Assembly: GCA_947375105.1 (NCBI GenBank)
Contig: CANCET010000018.1
Span: 1-33,133 of the forward strand
From: Sphingomonadaceae bacterium
GTDB lineage: Bacteria > Pseudomonadota > Alphaproteobacteria > Sphingomonadales > Sphingomonadaceae
Direction: 5' to 3'
Length of the DNA: 33,133 nt
The notes beneath the pieces were generated by a model. That model saw only the letters and a list, made by a program, of their open reading frames with translations, made no database searches and was not told the DNA's origin. Positions within the stretch are counted from its first letter, which is position 1. Each line of letters opens with the position of its first letter. Made by a program: the position numbers and the translations under genes. Below are positions 8,400 through 17,811 of this stretch, one piece after another.

Positions 8400-9335
8400 T
8401 CAATCGAACAGGCTGGAAACCGAGCTTTCGTCGGCAATGCGCCGGACGGCTTCGCCGATCAAGGGTGCAATCGTAAGCACGCGGATGCGATCGGATGCCT
8501 GAGTGGCCTCGGTCGGCAGGATCGTATCGGTGATGACGAGTTCCTTGAGAGCCGAGTTGTTGACCCGCGCCACCGCGCCGCCCGAAAGCACGCCGTGGCT
8601 GATATAAGCCGCAACGCCCGAAGCGCCGCTATCGAGCAGAGCCTGCGCCGCGTTGCACAGCGTGCCGCCCGAATCGATGATGTCGTCGATCAGGATGCAC
8701 ATGCGGCCCGAAACGTCGCCGATGATGTTCATCACTTCACTCTGCCCCGGTCGGTCACGGCGCTTGTCGACGATGGCGAGCGGCGCGTTGTCGAGCCGCT
8801 TGGCCAGCGCACGGGCGCGCACCACGCCGCCGACGTCGGGCGAGACGACCATGAGATCCTGCCCGCCGTAGCGCGTCTGGATATCGGCAGCCATGACCGG
8901 AGCGGCAAACAGGTTGTCGGTCGGGATATCGAAGAAACCCTGGATCTGGCCGGCATGGAGATCGACCGCGAGAACGCGGTCTGCGCCCGCCGTGGTAATC
9001 AGGTTTGCCACGAGCTTGGCCGAGATCGGCGTGCGCGGGCCGGGTTTGCGGTCCTGCCGGGCATAGCCGAAATAGGGGATGACCGCCGTGATCCGCTTGG
9101 CCGAGGCGCGGCGCAGCGCATCGGTGCAGATCAGCAGTTCCATCAGGTTGTCGTTCGCCGGGTATCCGGTCGACTGGACGATAAACACGTCTTCGCCGCG
9201 CACGTTCTCGTGAATTTCGACGAAGACTTCCTCGTCGGCAAAGCGGCGGACCGAAGCTTCGGTCAGCGGCAGTTCGAGATAGGCGGCAATGGCGCGAGCC
9301 AGCGGCAGGTTGCCGTTGCCGGACATGATCTTCAT
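8400..9335 (-). CDS. prs: Ribose-phosphate pyrophosphokinase (PRPP synthetase)
   Basis: The 311-residue enzyme transfers pyrophosphate from ATP to ribose 5-phosphate to make PRPP, used for purines, pyrimidines, histidine, tryptophan and NAD. It shows the class I signature: [21 protein letters not shown] is split around the Arg-Phe-Ala-Asp-Glu site, followed by [18 protein letters not shown], the ATP/Mg loop, and the PRPP-binding loop [13 protein letters not shown]. Length matches the family (E. coli 315). The ATG at 9335 is preferred to that at 9356 because a GGGGA site precedes it and it gives the usual MKIMSGNGN start. It diverges from nadE over 156 bases that contain repeated TTGCA motifs. 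Confidence 0.97.
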   Translation of the reverse strand: MKIMSGNGNLPLARAIAAYLELPLTEASVRRFADEEVFVEIHENVRGEDVFIVQSTGYPANDNLMELLICTDALRRASAKRITAVIPYFGYARQDRKPGPRTPISAKLVANLITTAGADRVLAVDLHAGQIQGFFDIPTDNLFAAPVMAADIQTRYGGQDLMVVSPDVGGVVRARALAKRLDNAPLAIVDKRRDRPGQSEVMNIIGDVSGRMCILIDDIIDSGGTLCNAAQALLDSGASGVAAYISHGVLSGGAVARVNNSALKELVITDTILPTEATQASDRIRVLTIAPLIGEAVRRIADESSVSSLFD

Positions 9336-9392
9336 GGGCTTCCCCGAGTCCCTCAAATCTGGGCGATGCGAGGGGCCTTAGCCCAAGATGAC

Positions 9393-9445
9393 AGCATTGC
9401 AACGTTGGCGGACGTGGTTTTGCACCAAGGTCAGCATTGCACCAA
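9393..9445. promoter_or_regulatory. Direct repeats in the prs/nadE divergent promoter region
   Basis: CAGCATTGCA occurs at 9393 and again at 9433, and TTGCACCAA occurs at 9420-9428 and 9437-9445. This gives three TTGCA[A/C]C units on the plus strand in about 50 bases. They sit between divergent PRPP and NAD synthesis genes and may be binding sites for a shared regulator. No known motif was recognised. Confidence 0.4.
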
Positions 9446-9491
9446 TGGATGTCCTTGAACTGCTGCGCCAATGCCGCCTAGGGTTGGCGCC

Positions 9492-11147
9492 ATGGCCGAC
9501 ACACTCATCATCACGCTTGCACAACTCAATCAGAAGGTCGGCGATCTCGCCGCCAATGTCGCAGGGATGCTCTCCGTGCGCGAGCGGGCAGAGGGCAGCG
9601 ACCTTATCGTCTATCCCGAGATGCAACTGATCGGCTATCCGCCGGAGGACCTTATCCTGAAGCCCGCGCTGATCGAGCGCGCAGCGATTGCGCTGGAAGC
9701 GTTGGCAGCGGCGACGGCGGACGGCGGTCCGGCGATGCTGGTGGGATCGGTGTTCGTGCGCGACGGCGCGCTGCACAACGGCGTGGCCCTGCTCGATCAG
9801 GGCAAGGTGGCGGCAGTGCGCTTCAAGGTGGAGCTGCCCAACTACGGCACGTTTGACGAGAAGCGCTATTTCCTGCCCGGCCCGCTGCCCGAGCCGGTGC
9901 CGTTCAAGGGCGCGATGCTGGGCCTGCCGATCTGCGAGGATATCTGGCAGCCCGAGGTGTGCCGTCACCTCGCCGCGCAGGGTGCGGACATCTTCCTGTG
10001 CATCAACGGCAGCCCCTACGAGATCGACAAGGACGAGTTGCGGATCGATGGTGTCGCCAAGCGGCGCGCAATCGATACCGGCATTCCGCTGGCTTATCTC
10101 AACCGCGTTGGCGGACAGGACGAAGTGGTGTTCGACGGGGCGAGCTTCGTCGTCGGCCCGGAAGGCGCACTGTGGGTGCAGATGCCGGACTGGGAAGAGG
10201 CCGTGGTCGATACCGTATGGCAGAAGACCGGCAATCGCTGGCGCTGCCAGCCGGGGGTGGTCTCCGAACTCGCCGAGCATCCCGAGGATATCTATTGCGC
10301 GATGGTGCTGGCGCTGCGCGATTATGTGAACACCAACCGCTTCCCCGGCGTGGTGCTGGGGCTTTCGGGCGGGATTGATTCGGCAATCTGTGCGGCGATT
10401 GCGGTCGACGCGCTGGGGCCCGAGCGGGTGTGGTGCGTGATGATGCCGAGCGCCTATACCAGCGCGGAAAGCCTGGAGGATGCGGAAGCCTGTGCGAAGA
10501 TGCTGGGCGTGCGGCTCGATACGGTTCCCATCAGCCCGGCGGTCGATGCGTTCGGCGCGATGCTGGCACCCGTGTTTGAAGGTCGCGCGCCAGACCTTAC
10601 CGAGGAAAATCTGCAGTCGCGCATTCGCGGCACCACGCTGATGGCGCTTTCCAACAAGTTTGGCCCGATGCTGGTGACAACCGGCAACAAGAGCGAGATG
10701 AGCGTCGGCTACGCGACAATCTACGGCGACATGAACGGCGGCTACAACCCGCTGAAAGATGCCTACAAGACCACGGTCTTCGCGATCTCGCGCTGGCGCA
10801 ATGTGGCGCGGCCAAAGATCGGAGTGGGGCCGGAGGGCATGGTGATGCCCGAGCGGATCATCACCAAGCCGCCAAGCGCCGAACTGCGCCCGGACCAGAA
10901 GGATTCGGATTCGCTGCCCGATTACGCGGTGCTCGATGCAATTTTGCTCGGGCTGGTGGAACACGAGAAGAGCGTCGACCAGATGGTGGCGGAGGGATTT
11001 GACCACGCGACCGTCGCGCGGATCGAGCGACTGCTGAACGTGGCGGAATACAAGCGGCGGCAGGCCCCGCCGGGGGTGAAGCTGGGCATGCGCAACTTCG
11101 GGCGTGACCGGCGCTACCCGATCACGCACGGGTTCCGCACGGGCTGA
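9492..11147 (+). CDS. nadE: Glutamine-dependent NAD(+) synthetase
   Basis: This 551-residue protein has two domains. The N-terminal nitrilase-type amidase (about residues 1-260) releases ammonia from glutamine and shows the Glu (VYPEMQLIGYPPEDL), Lys (ELPNYGTFDEKRYF) and Cys (LPICEDIW) triad. The C-terminal synthetase domain (about 275-551) amidates deamido-NAD and has the ATP pyrophosphatase loop LGLSGGIDSA and TGNKSEMSVGYATIYGDMNGG. It catalyses the last step of NAD synthesis. The ATG at 9492 gives the standard start (MADTLIITLAQLNQ) with an AGGG site upstream; an ATG 21 bases earlier is weaker. gltX follows after 36 bases on the same strand. Confidence 0.97.
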   Translation: MADTLIITLAQLNQKVGDLAANVAGMLSVRERAEGSDLIVYPEMQLIGYPPEDLILKPALIERAAIALEALAAATADGGPAMLVGSVFVRDGALHNGVALLDQGKVAAVRFKVELPNYGTFDEKRYFLPGPLPEPVPFKGAMLGLPICEDIWQPEVCRHLAAQGADIFLCINGSPYEIDKDELRIDGVAKRRAIDTGIPLAYLNRVGGQDEVVFDGASFVVGPEGALWVQMPDWEEAVVDTVWQKTGNRWRCQPGVVSELAEHPEDIYCAMVLALRDYVNTNRFPGVVLGLSGGIDSAICAAIAVDALGPERVWCVMMPSAYTSAESLEDAEACAKMLGVRLDTVPISPAVDAFGAMLAPVFEGRAPDLTEENLQSRIRGTTLMALSNKFGPMLVTTGNKSEMSVGYATIYGDMNGGYNPLKDAYKTTVFAISRWRNVARPKIGVGPEGMVMPERIITKPPSAELRPDQKDSDSLPDYAVLDAILLGLVEHEKSVDQMVAEGFDHATVARIERLLNVAEYKRRQAPPGVKLGMRNFGRDRRYPITHGFRTG

Positions 11148-11183
11148 TCTAGCTACTGGAGCGGGGCACGCTATAGGGCGGAG

Positions 11184-12515
11184 ATGCCAAAAACTGTCAC
11201 CACTCGTTTCGCCCCCTCGCCCACCGGCACGCTGCATGTCGGCAACATTCGCACGGCGCTGCATAACTGGCTGCTGGCGAAGAAGGCCGGAGGGCGGTTC
11301 CTGCTGCGGATCGACGATACCGATCAGGCACGCAGCCGCGAGGAACATGTCGTGGCAATCCGGGCGGACCTCGCGTGGCTCGGCCTCCATCCCGAGCGCG
11401 AGGAGCGGCAATCGGCGCGCTTTGCGATCTATGAAGCCGCATTCGAAAAGCTGGTGGCCGCGGGGCGGCTCTATCGTTGCTACGAGACAGCACAGGAACT
11501 GGACCTCAAGCGCAAGGTGCTGCTGGGGCGCGGATTGCCGCCGATCTACGACCAGGGTGCGCTCGCTTTGACCGACGCCGAACATGCCGCCAAGGCGGCG
11601 GCAGGCGAGCGGCCGCACTGGCGTTTTCTGCTCGATCACGAAACGCCGATCGAATGGGTGGATGGCATCCGAGGCCCGCAGCACTTCGATCCGCGACAGA
11701 TGTCGGACCCGGTAGTGCGGCGCGCGGATGGATCGTGGCTATATATGCTACCTTCGGTGATCGACGATATCGAGATGGGCGTAACCGATGTGCTGCGCGG
11801 GGAGGACCATGTCTCCAACACCGCGACGCAAGTGCAGATGTTCACCGCGCTGGATGCGCCGGTGCCGAACTTTGCGCATGAAGCTCTGCTGACCGGGGCC
11901 GAGGGTAAGCTTTCCAAGCGGCTGGGGTCGCTAGGCGTGGCGGAGATGCGCGAACAAGGGATCGAGCCCGAGGCGCTGATCGCGCTGCTGGCGCGGCTGG
12001 GCACGAGTGATCCGGTGGACGCGGCGCTGGATGTGGATGCGCTGGCGGCAAGCTTTGACCTGGGGCGCTTCGGGCGCGCTCCGGCGCGCTTCGACGATGC
12101 GGAACTGGCGCGGGTGAATGCGGCGGTGATCCACCGGTTGCCGTTTGCGCATGTGGCTGAGCGGCTGCCTGAGGGCATGGGTGAGGGTGCGTGGGAAGCG
12201 ATTCGGCCAAATCTTGCCACGGTGGCCGAGGCGGCAGACTGGTGGCAGGTGGTGACAGGGCCGGTTCAGCCGCCGGAGTTCGACGCGGAGACGCGCGCGT
12301 TTCTGGATGAGGCGACAGTGGTCGCTGCCGCGCTCGATTGGACAGAAGACCCTTGGATCGCGCTGACCGGTGCGCTGAAAGACGCGACCGGGCGCAAGGG
12401 CAAGGCGCTGTTTCTGCCGCTGCGGCAGGCGCTGACAGGGATGGACCATGGGCCTGACATGAAGGCGCTCCTGCCGCTGATCGGGCGGGATGAGGCGGTG
12501 CGGCGGCTCGGTTGA
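11184..12515 (+). CDS. gltX: Glutamate--tRNA ligase
   Basis: The 443-residue class I synthetase attaches glutamate to tRNA-Glu. The ATP site motifs are clear: FAPSPTGTLHVGNIRTALHN (HIGH region) near the N-terminus and EGKLSKRLGS (KMSKS-like) near residue 245. DVLRGEDHVSNTATQ in between is a family landmark. Alphaproteobacteria often have two GluRS copies, one of which can charge tRNA-Gln for later amidation; this short form could be either, and the other copy is not in the window. A GGCGGAG site precedes the ATG. It lies 36 bases after nadE, and a hairpin-rich repeat separates it from the convergent yqgE. Confidence 0.95.
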   Translation: MPKTVTTRFAPSPTGTLHVGNIRTALHNWLLAKKAGGRFLLRIDDTDQARSREEHVVAIRADLAWLGLHPEREERQSARFAIYEAAFEKLVAAGRLYRCYETAQELDLKRKVLLGRGLPPIYDQGALALTDAEHAAKAAAGERPHWRFLLDHETPIEWVDGIRGPQHFDPRQMSDPVVRRADGSWLYMLPSVIDDIEMGVTDVLRGEDHVSNTATQVQMFTALDAPVPNFAHEALLTGAEGKLSKRLGSLGVAEMREQGIEPEALIALLARLGTSDPVDAALDVDALAASFDLGRFGRAPARFDDAELARVNAAVIHRLPFAHVAERLPEGMGEGAWEAIRPNLATVAEAADWWQVVTGPVQPPEFDAETRAFLDEATVVAAALDWTEDPWIALTGALKDATGRKGKALFLPLRQALTGMDHGPDMKALLPLIGRDEAVRRLG

Positions 12516-12518
12516 AAT

Positions 12519-12580
12519 TACCCCTCCGTCAGCCCTGCGGGCTGCCACCTCCCCATTTGCACTTCGCGAAAATGAGGGGG
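12519..12580. repeat. REP-like palindromic element between gltX and yqgE
   Basis: The gap holds two hairpins: CAGCCC-TGC-GGGCTG near 12530-12545, and an arm CCCCATTTGC facing GCGAAAATGAGGGG. The phrase CCCCTCCGTCAGCC...GGCTGCCACCTCCCC is, to my recollection, a common interspersed repeat in sphingomonad genomes. It sits between converging genes, where it may end transcription from both sides. Confidence 0.6.
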
Positions 12581-12582
12581 CC

Positions 12583-13143
12583 TCAGGCGCGGCCGGTCTG
12601 GCTGACGAGGTGCGAGGGATCAATGCCTTCGGCGCGCCAAGTGGCGGCCCAGCGGGCATTGACCGAGGTTTCGAACAGGATCTCGCTATGGCCCTGTGCC
12701 GCATACCAGCCGTGCTGGCGCATCTCACCCTCAAGCTGCCCGGCGCCCCATCCGGCATAGCCCAGCGCTACCAGCCATTTCGAGGGGCCACGCCCTTCGG
12801 CAATCGCGCGCAGGACATCCATCGAGGCGGAGAGCGCGCAAAGCGGGGCCACCTCGACCGAACCGCTGCCCCCCCAATCGGTGCTGTGGAGCACAAAGCC
12901 GCGCGAGGTTTCAACCGGGCCGCCATTGAGCACCGGCCCATCGGGTGCGACGCCCGGATCGATGCCGACATCAGTGAGCAGGCTGTGCAGCGTGACGCCC
13001 TCGCGGACGCTACCGAGGCCGATGCCGAGCGCGCCATGTTCATCGTGCACACACATCGCGATCACCGCGCGGTCGAAACGCGGATCACCCATGCCGGGCA
13101 TGGCGAGGAGAAGGCGGCCGGCGAGATAGTGTGCTTCGGTCAT
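12583..13143 (-). CDS. YqgE/AlgH family protein
   Basis: This 186-residue protein matches the YqgE/AlgH (DUF179) family along its length: LAGRLLLAMPGMGDPRFDRAV, VCVHDEHGALGIGL-like, VLNGGPVETSRGFVLHS and the ALGYAGWGAGQLEGEM block near residue 125-140. The biochemical role of the family is not established; the AlgH name comes from an alginate-regulation phenotype in Pseudomonas. Its ATG overlaps the glnD stop as ATGA, so its translation is probably coupled to glnD. No signal peptide or membrane segment is seen, so it should be cytoplasmic. Confidence 0.92.
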   Translation of the reverse strand: MTEAHYLAGRLLLAMPGMGDPRFDRAVIAMCVHDEHGALGIGLGSVREGVTLHSLLTDVGIDPGVAPDGPVLNGGPVETSRGFVLHSTDWGGSGSVEVAPLCALSASMDVLRAIAEGRGPSKWLVALGYAGWGAGQLEGEMRQHGWYAAQGHSEILFETSVNARWAATWRAEGIDPSHLVSQTGRA

Positions 13144-15887
13144 GCCGCAACGGCCTTGCTGCGGCGATCCTCCGCAGCTTCGATCAGCCGCTTTTCGACC
13201 TCACGCAAACGGTTGTCTGCCTCGATCTTCTCGCCCAGCAGATCGGTGACGTAGAAAGTATCGACAGCACGCTCGCCGTAGGTCGCGATGTGTGCGGAGT
13301 GGACCACCAGCCGCGCCTCGAACAGCGCGCGGGCAAGGCTGCTGAGAATGGCAGGCCGATCGCGCGCGCCGACTTCGATCACGGTGAAGCGGTTGGACGC
13401 CTTGTTGTCGAAAATGACGATGGGCTGGACTTCGAAAGCTTCGGCGCGAGGACGGGCTGACGGGCGCGCGGCAAGCTGGGGCAGGAGCTTGACCCGGTTG
13501 GCCAGCGCATCGGCAATCGCGGTCTTGAGCCGGGCAATCTGCGCGGGTTCATTGAGCGGGCGGCCCAATGGGTCCTGCACGAGGAAGTTGTCGACCGCGA
13601 GGCCATTGCGCGCGGTGTGGATGCGCGCGTCGATGATGTTGCCACCCGCAAGATGGATGCCGCCGGCAATGCGGTAGAACAGGCCCGGGTGGTCTGCCGC
13701 GAGCACTGTAACGAGCGTGGCGCCGCGCGCGGCATACCAGTGCGCTTCGACCGTCAGCGGCTCGTCGAGTGAAATGTCCATCTGCTGCAGGTTGAGCGCG
13801 ATGATGTCTTCGGGCTCCGCGATCCAGTAGGCATCACCCAACTGGCGGCCGACGGTGCCGATCAGCGCGTCGCGTTCCTTGAGCAGCGCCGCAACCGCCT
13901 TCTTCTTGGCGGCGATGCGCTCGGCGCGGCCATGCTGCTTGTGACCTAGGCGAAGGACTTCCTCCGCTGACATGAACAGATCGCCGAGCAGCTGGCGCTT
14001 CCACGAATTCCAGATGCCCGGGCCAACCGCGCGGATATCGACGATCGTTAGGACGAGCAGGAGGCGCAGGCGTTCCTGGCTCTGCACGCGCCCCGCGAAA
14101 TCGGCGATGGTCTTGTAATCGGCAAGATCGCGCTTGAAGGCAGTGGCACTCATCAGCAGGTGCCAACGCACCAGCCATGCGACAAGTTCCGTCTCGGCGG
14201 GGGACATGCCGAGGCGCGGACAGAGCTTCATCGCCACTTCGGCACCTAGGATCGAATGATCGCCGCGCCGACCCTTCGCGATATCGTGGAGCAGCGTCGC
14301 CACATAGAGCACGCGGCGCGAGGCAACTTTGGAAATGACCTCGGTCGCCATCGGGTGCTGCTCGGTTTCCTCACCCTTCTCGATACGCGAGAGGAGGCCG
14401 ATGGCGCGGATGGTGTGCTCGTCGACCGTGTAGTGGTGGTACATATCGAACTGCATCTGCGCGACGACGCGGCCGAAATCAGGCACGAAGCGGCCGAATA
14501 TCCCCGCCTCGCTCATCCAGCGCAGCGCGGTTTCGGGATCGTGGCGGCTGGTGAGCAGCTCCATGAACATGGTGTTGGCACGCGGATCGCGGCGCACGGC
14601 CGAATCGATCAGGGCGGCATCCCGGCGGGCAAGGCGCATCGCTTCGGGATGAATCTCGAGGCCCTCGCGGTCTGCGACGAGGAATATCTCTATCAGCCGC
14701 ACCGGATCGCTGCGGAAGAAATCATCGCCATCAGCGCCGAGCTTTTCGGCCTGGATCGGGAACGCGCCGATCTTGCGCTTGCGGCGGCCGCGCAAGGCGG
14801 CGAAGAACCCGACGCGGGTCTTGGCGAACTGTTCATCGAGCTGGGCGAGGAACATGCCAGTCAGCGAGCCGACCTGCGTCGCCTGAAGGAAGAAGTACTG
14901 CATGAAGCGTTCGACCGCGCTTTTGCCCGGGCGATCGGCGAAATTCATGCGCAGCGCCACTTCGCGCTGGAGATCGAAGGTCAGGCGGTCCTCGGCGCGT
15001 CCGGTTACCGAGTGGAGATGGCAGCGCACGGACCAGAAGAAGTTCTCGGCGCGGCGGAAGGCGCGGTATTCGGCCGCCGTCAGCAGACCGACGCCGACCA
15101 GTTCGCTCGGATCGCGGACCTTGTGGATGTATTTGCCGATCCAGTAGAGCGTGTGCAGATCGCGCAGGCCGCCCTTGCCTTCCTTGACGTTGGGCTCGAC
15201 CACATAGCGGCTGTCGCCCAGCTTCTTGTGCCGCTCGTTGCGCTCGGCGAGCTTTTCGGCAACGAACTGACGCTCTGTGCCGGTGACGACTTCAGCCCAG
15301 AAGCGGCGCGAACCTTCTTCGTAGAGCGCCCGGTCACCCCAGATGTAGCGGCCTTCGAGCAGCGCGGTGCGAATGGTCAGATCGCTGCGCGCCATGCGCA
15401 CCATTTCATCGAGCGAGCGGCTGGACTGGCCAACCTTGAGCGCGAGATCCCAAAGGAAATAGAGCATCGCCTCGATCACCTGCTCGCACCAGGCGGTGGG
15501 CTTGGTGGGGGTGAGGAAGGCGATATCGACATCGGAATGCGGCGCCATCTCGCCGCGCCCATAGCCCCCGACCGCGACCAGCGCGATGCGTTCGCCGGTC
15601 GAGCGATTGCTGGCGCGGTAGACATGGCCGACGACGTGATCGTGGATCACCCGCACCAGCTGATCGACGAGGAAGGCCTGCCCCATCGCGCATTCGGTTC
15701 CGTGCGAGGGCTTCTCCCGCAGGCGCCGGGCAAGCTCCTCCCGCCCGCTGGCGAGCGCCTCCCGCAGAAGCTCGACAATGGCGGGGCGCGCCTTTTCGCC
15801 TTGCGCCGCAACGCGCTCGGCGATGGCATCGGCGAGCGCGCGGCGATCGATGATGGCGCGCTGGTTGGGAATCCGGGGGGTGATCAT
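13140..15887 (-). CDS. glnD: [Protein-PII] uridylyltransferase / uridylyl-removing enzyme
   Basis: The 915-residue GlnD senses glutamine and adds or removes UMP on PII signalling proteins, setting nitrogen control through glutamine synthetase. Domains in order: a nucleotidyltransferase with AVGGYGRGEMAPHSDVDIAFL at about residues 105-126, a long helical linker, an HD phosphohydrolase with TLLHDIAKGRRGDHS at about 540, and two C-terminal ACT domains (about 720-800 and 830-905) for glutamine binding. All expected catalytic motifs are intact. It lies 19 bases downstream of an acyl-CoA ligase gene on the same strand and overlaps yqgE by 4 bases, suggesting one transcript. Confidence 0.97.
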   Translation of the reverse strand: MITPRIPNQRAIIDRRALADAIAERVAAQGEKARPAIVELLREALASGREELARRLREKPSHGTECAMGQAFLVDQLVRVIHDHVVGHVYRASNRSTGERIALVAVGGYGRGEMAPHSDVDIAFLTPTKPTAWCEQVIEAMLYFLWDLALKVGQSSRSLDEMVRMARSDLTIRTALLEGRYIWGDRALYEEGSRRFWAEVVTGTERQFVAEKLAERNERHKKLGDSRYVVEPNVKEGKGGLRDLHTLYWIGKYIHKVRDPSELVGVGLLTAAEYRAFRRAENFFWSVRCHLHSVTGRAEDRLTFDLQREVALRMNFADRPGKSAVERFMQYFFLQATQVGSLTGMFLAQLDEQFAKTRVGFFAALRGRRKRKIGAFPIQAEKLGADGDDFFRSDPVRLIEIFLVADREGLEIHPEAMRLARRDAALIDSAVRRDPRANTMFMELLTSRHDPETALRWMSEAGIFGRFVPDFGRVVAQMQFDMYHHYTVDEHTIRAIGLLSRIEKGEETEQHPMATEVISKVASRRVLYVATLLHDIAKGRRGDHSILGAEVAMKLCPRLGMSPAETELVAWLVRWHLLMSATAFKRDLADYKTIADFAGRVQSQERLRLLLVLTIVDIRAVGPGIWNSWKRQLLGDLFMSAEEVLRLGHKQHGRAERIAAKKKAVAALLKERDALIGTVGRQLGDAYWIAEPEDIIALNLQQMDISLDEPLTVEAHWYAARGATLVTVLAADHPGLFYRIAGGIHLAGGNIIDARIHTARNGLAVDNFLVQDPLGRPLNEPAQIARLKTAIADALANRVKLLPQLAARPSARPRAEAFEVQPIVIFDNKASNRFTVIEVGARDRPAILSSLARALFEARLVVHSAHIATYGERAVDTFYVTDLLGEKIEADNRLREVEKRLIEAAEDRRSKAVAA

Positions 15888-15906
15888 ACCCCGCGCTCTT
15901 ACCGCA

Positions 15907-17619
15907 TCAGGCCTTGCGCGTCTCTTCCCATTGCACCCCGTAGCGCTGCTTTAGCGTGCGTTTGTCCACCTTTTCGGTGCCGAGGCGGGGCAATGCCTCG
16001 TGCTCCTCCCAGAAATGGACAGGGATCTTGAAGGCAGCAATGTGCGAGGCGAGGAACGTTCGCAGGTCGTCTGCGCTCACGGTGCAGCCTTCCTTGGCAA
16101 GATAGACTGCGACCGGGACTTCGCCGTAAAGCTCGTCCGGCAGGCCGAATACGCTGGCCTCCGCAATACCGGGATGCGCGTAGATCGCGTTCTCCACCTC
16201 GATGCAGGCGATGTTTTCGCCGCCGCGGATGATGATGTCCTTCTTGCGATCAACGATGAACAGGTAGCCCTCGGCATCGAGGTAGCCGAGATCGCCGGTG
16301 CGGAAGTAGCCATCAGGCATGATCGCGGCGGCGGTTGCCTCCGGGTTGTCCCAGTAGCCGAGGAAGTTGGCGACGCTGCGGATCGAAACCTCGCCGAGTT
16401 CACCCTGCGCCACTGGCTGGCCGGCATCATCGAGGATGGCGAGATCGACCAGCGGACGCGAGGGCGTGCCGGTGCTGCCGGGCTTGGCGATGTAGTTCTC
16501 GTTGAAGTTGCCGCAGCCGACGCCGTTGGTTTCCGTAAGGCCGTAACCGAGGATCGGGAAGGCGTGGGGCAGCGCCTTGCGGATGCGGTCAACGTGTTCG
16601 ACCGGGCGCGGCGCGCCCCCGGCGGCGAAGGTGACGCAAGTGGAGAGGTCGTACTTGTCGTGATCCGGATGCGTTGCGATCTCATAGCTCATCAACGGGA
16701 CGCCAACGAAATACGTGACCTTCTCGCGCTCGATCAGCTGCATCGCGGTGACCGCGTCCCACTTGGGCATGAGCACCAGCTTGCGGCCCAATGCATAGGA
16801 CTGGAGCATGAGCGGAACTTCGCCGGTGACGTGGAACAATGGCACGTTGACGAGCGCGATCGGCTGCGAATCCGCCGGGGGCGCCTCGCCGCGCGCGGTC
16901 ATCAGGCCCAGCACCATCACGCTCTGCGCAAGGTAGCTATAGGTCCCCTGCACCACGCCGCGATGATCGGAATACGCGCCCTTGGACACGCCGGTGGAGC
17001 CCGACGTGAAAAGGATCGTGGCGAGGTCGTCCGGCCCGACTTCGTGCAGCGGGGTGTTCGCATCACCGCCATTGGCGGTGAGCGCGGCAAGCCCCTCGGA
17101 AGGAAGGCAATCGTGGAGCAGCGGAATGATTTCAGCGCCGTGCGCAATGCCGGTCAGGCGTTCGGCGCGCTGGCGATCGGCGATGATCATGCGGCAGCCC
17201 ACCATGTCGATGCCGTGGGCCATTTCCTCGCCCTGCCACCAGCCGTTGATCAGAACCGCGCAGCCGCCGGCCATGAGCACCGCCATGTAGGCAACGATCC
17301 AGTTGGCCGAATTGCGCGCGGCGATGCCGACACGGTCGCCTTTCTGGAGCCCATGACCTGCAACGAGGCCGCCGGCGGCAATGCGCGCGGCTTCGAGCGC
17401 CTGCGCGAAGGTCAGCCGCACATCGCCATCGACGATGAATTCGCGCGCACCGTGGAAGGTGCAGAACTGCGTGAAGTAGGCACCCAACGTGGGCGGGGCG
17501 GCCGCGATCATCGGCAAGTCACGGCCGAAGCGCGAGAGCGGCGTGGTCGCGAGCATTCCGCCCGGCGCGGTCAGCCCGTCCATCACTTTGGCAAGGTCCC
17601 GATCAAGTTGGGTCAACAT
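15907..17619 (-). CDS. Fatty-acid/acyl-CoA ligase (AMP-binding family)
   Basis: The 570-residue enzyme is an adenylate-forming ligase that activates a carboxylic acid with ATP and joins it to CoA. It has the P-loop-like ATILFTSGSTGVSKGA, ILGYGLTETNG (A5 region), YFRTGDLGYLDAEGYLFIVD (A7) and DRKKDIIIRGGENI (A8), plus the C-terminal Lys in GTEKVDKRTL. The overall form is like long-chain or medium-chain fatty-acid CoA ligases; the actual substrate is not readable from sequence. The start at 17619 has an AGGAG site about 12 bases upstream. It is divergent from lgt and followed closely by glnD. A metabolic reason for that pairing is not obvious. Confidence 0.92.
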   Translation of the reverse strand: MLTQLDRDLAKVMDGLTAPGGMLATTPLSRFGRDLPMIAAAPPTLGAYFTQFCTFHGAREFIVDGDVRLTFAQALEAARIAAGGLVAGHGLQKGDRVGIAARNSANWIVAYMAVLMAGGCAVLINGWWQGEEMAHGIDMVGCRMIIADRQRAERLTGIAHGAEIIPLLHDCLPSEGLAALTANGGDANTPLHEVGPDDLATILFTSGSTGVSKGAYSDHRGVVQGTYSYLAQSVMVLGLMTARGEAPPADSQPIALVNVPLFHVTGEVPLMLQSYALGRKLVLMPKWDAVTAMQLIEREKVTYFVGVPLMSYEIATHPDHDKYDLSTCVTFAAGGAPRPVEHVDRIRKALPHAFPILGYGLTETNGVGCGNFNENYIAKPGSTGTPSRPLVDLAILDDAGQPVAQGELGEVSIRSVANFLGYWDNPEATAAAIMPDGYFRTGDLGYLDAEGYLFIVDRKKDIIIRGGENIACIEVENAIYAHPGIAEASVFGLPDELYGEVPVAVYLAKEGCTVSADDLRTFLASHIAAFKIPVHFWEEHEALPRLGTEKVDKRTLKQRYGVQWEETRKA

Positions 17620-17811
17620 GGGTTAGCTATCGCTCCTCTCCGCCCCAAACCGGCCTCACTGTGCCGTTATCGGGATTGCTGTGTTATTCGGTTTGCCTCG
17701 CGGGTTTGCCCTGTGCCAGAAGGCCGCGCAAGGCTGCCGCGCCCGCGGCACAAAACAAAACCGTTCCGTTACAAATCCTCGTTGTACCTGAAACTCTAGG
17801 GAGCTTGGCCC

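Noticed and set aside
9378..11684. A 768-codon open frame on the minus strand
   Set aside because: It lies opposite nadE and the start of gltX, both with full family motifs. The product has no recognisable domain and is His/Arg-rich, typical of an antisense frame in high-GC DNA.
14256..16031. A 591-codon plus-strand open frame
   Set aside because: It is antisense to glnD, whose catalytic and ACT domains are clear. No family pattern is seen in the plus-strand product.
16000..17799. A 599-codon plus-strand open frame
   Set aside because: It mirrors the acyl-CoA ligase and runs into the lgt promoter region without any domain pattern.
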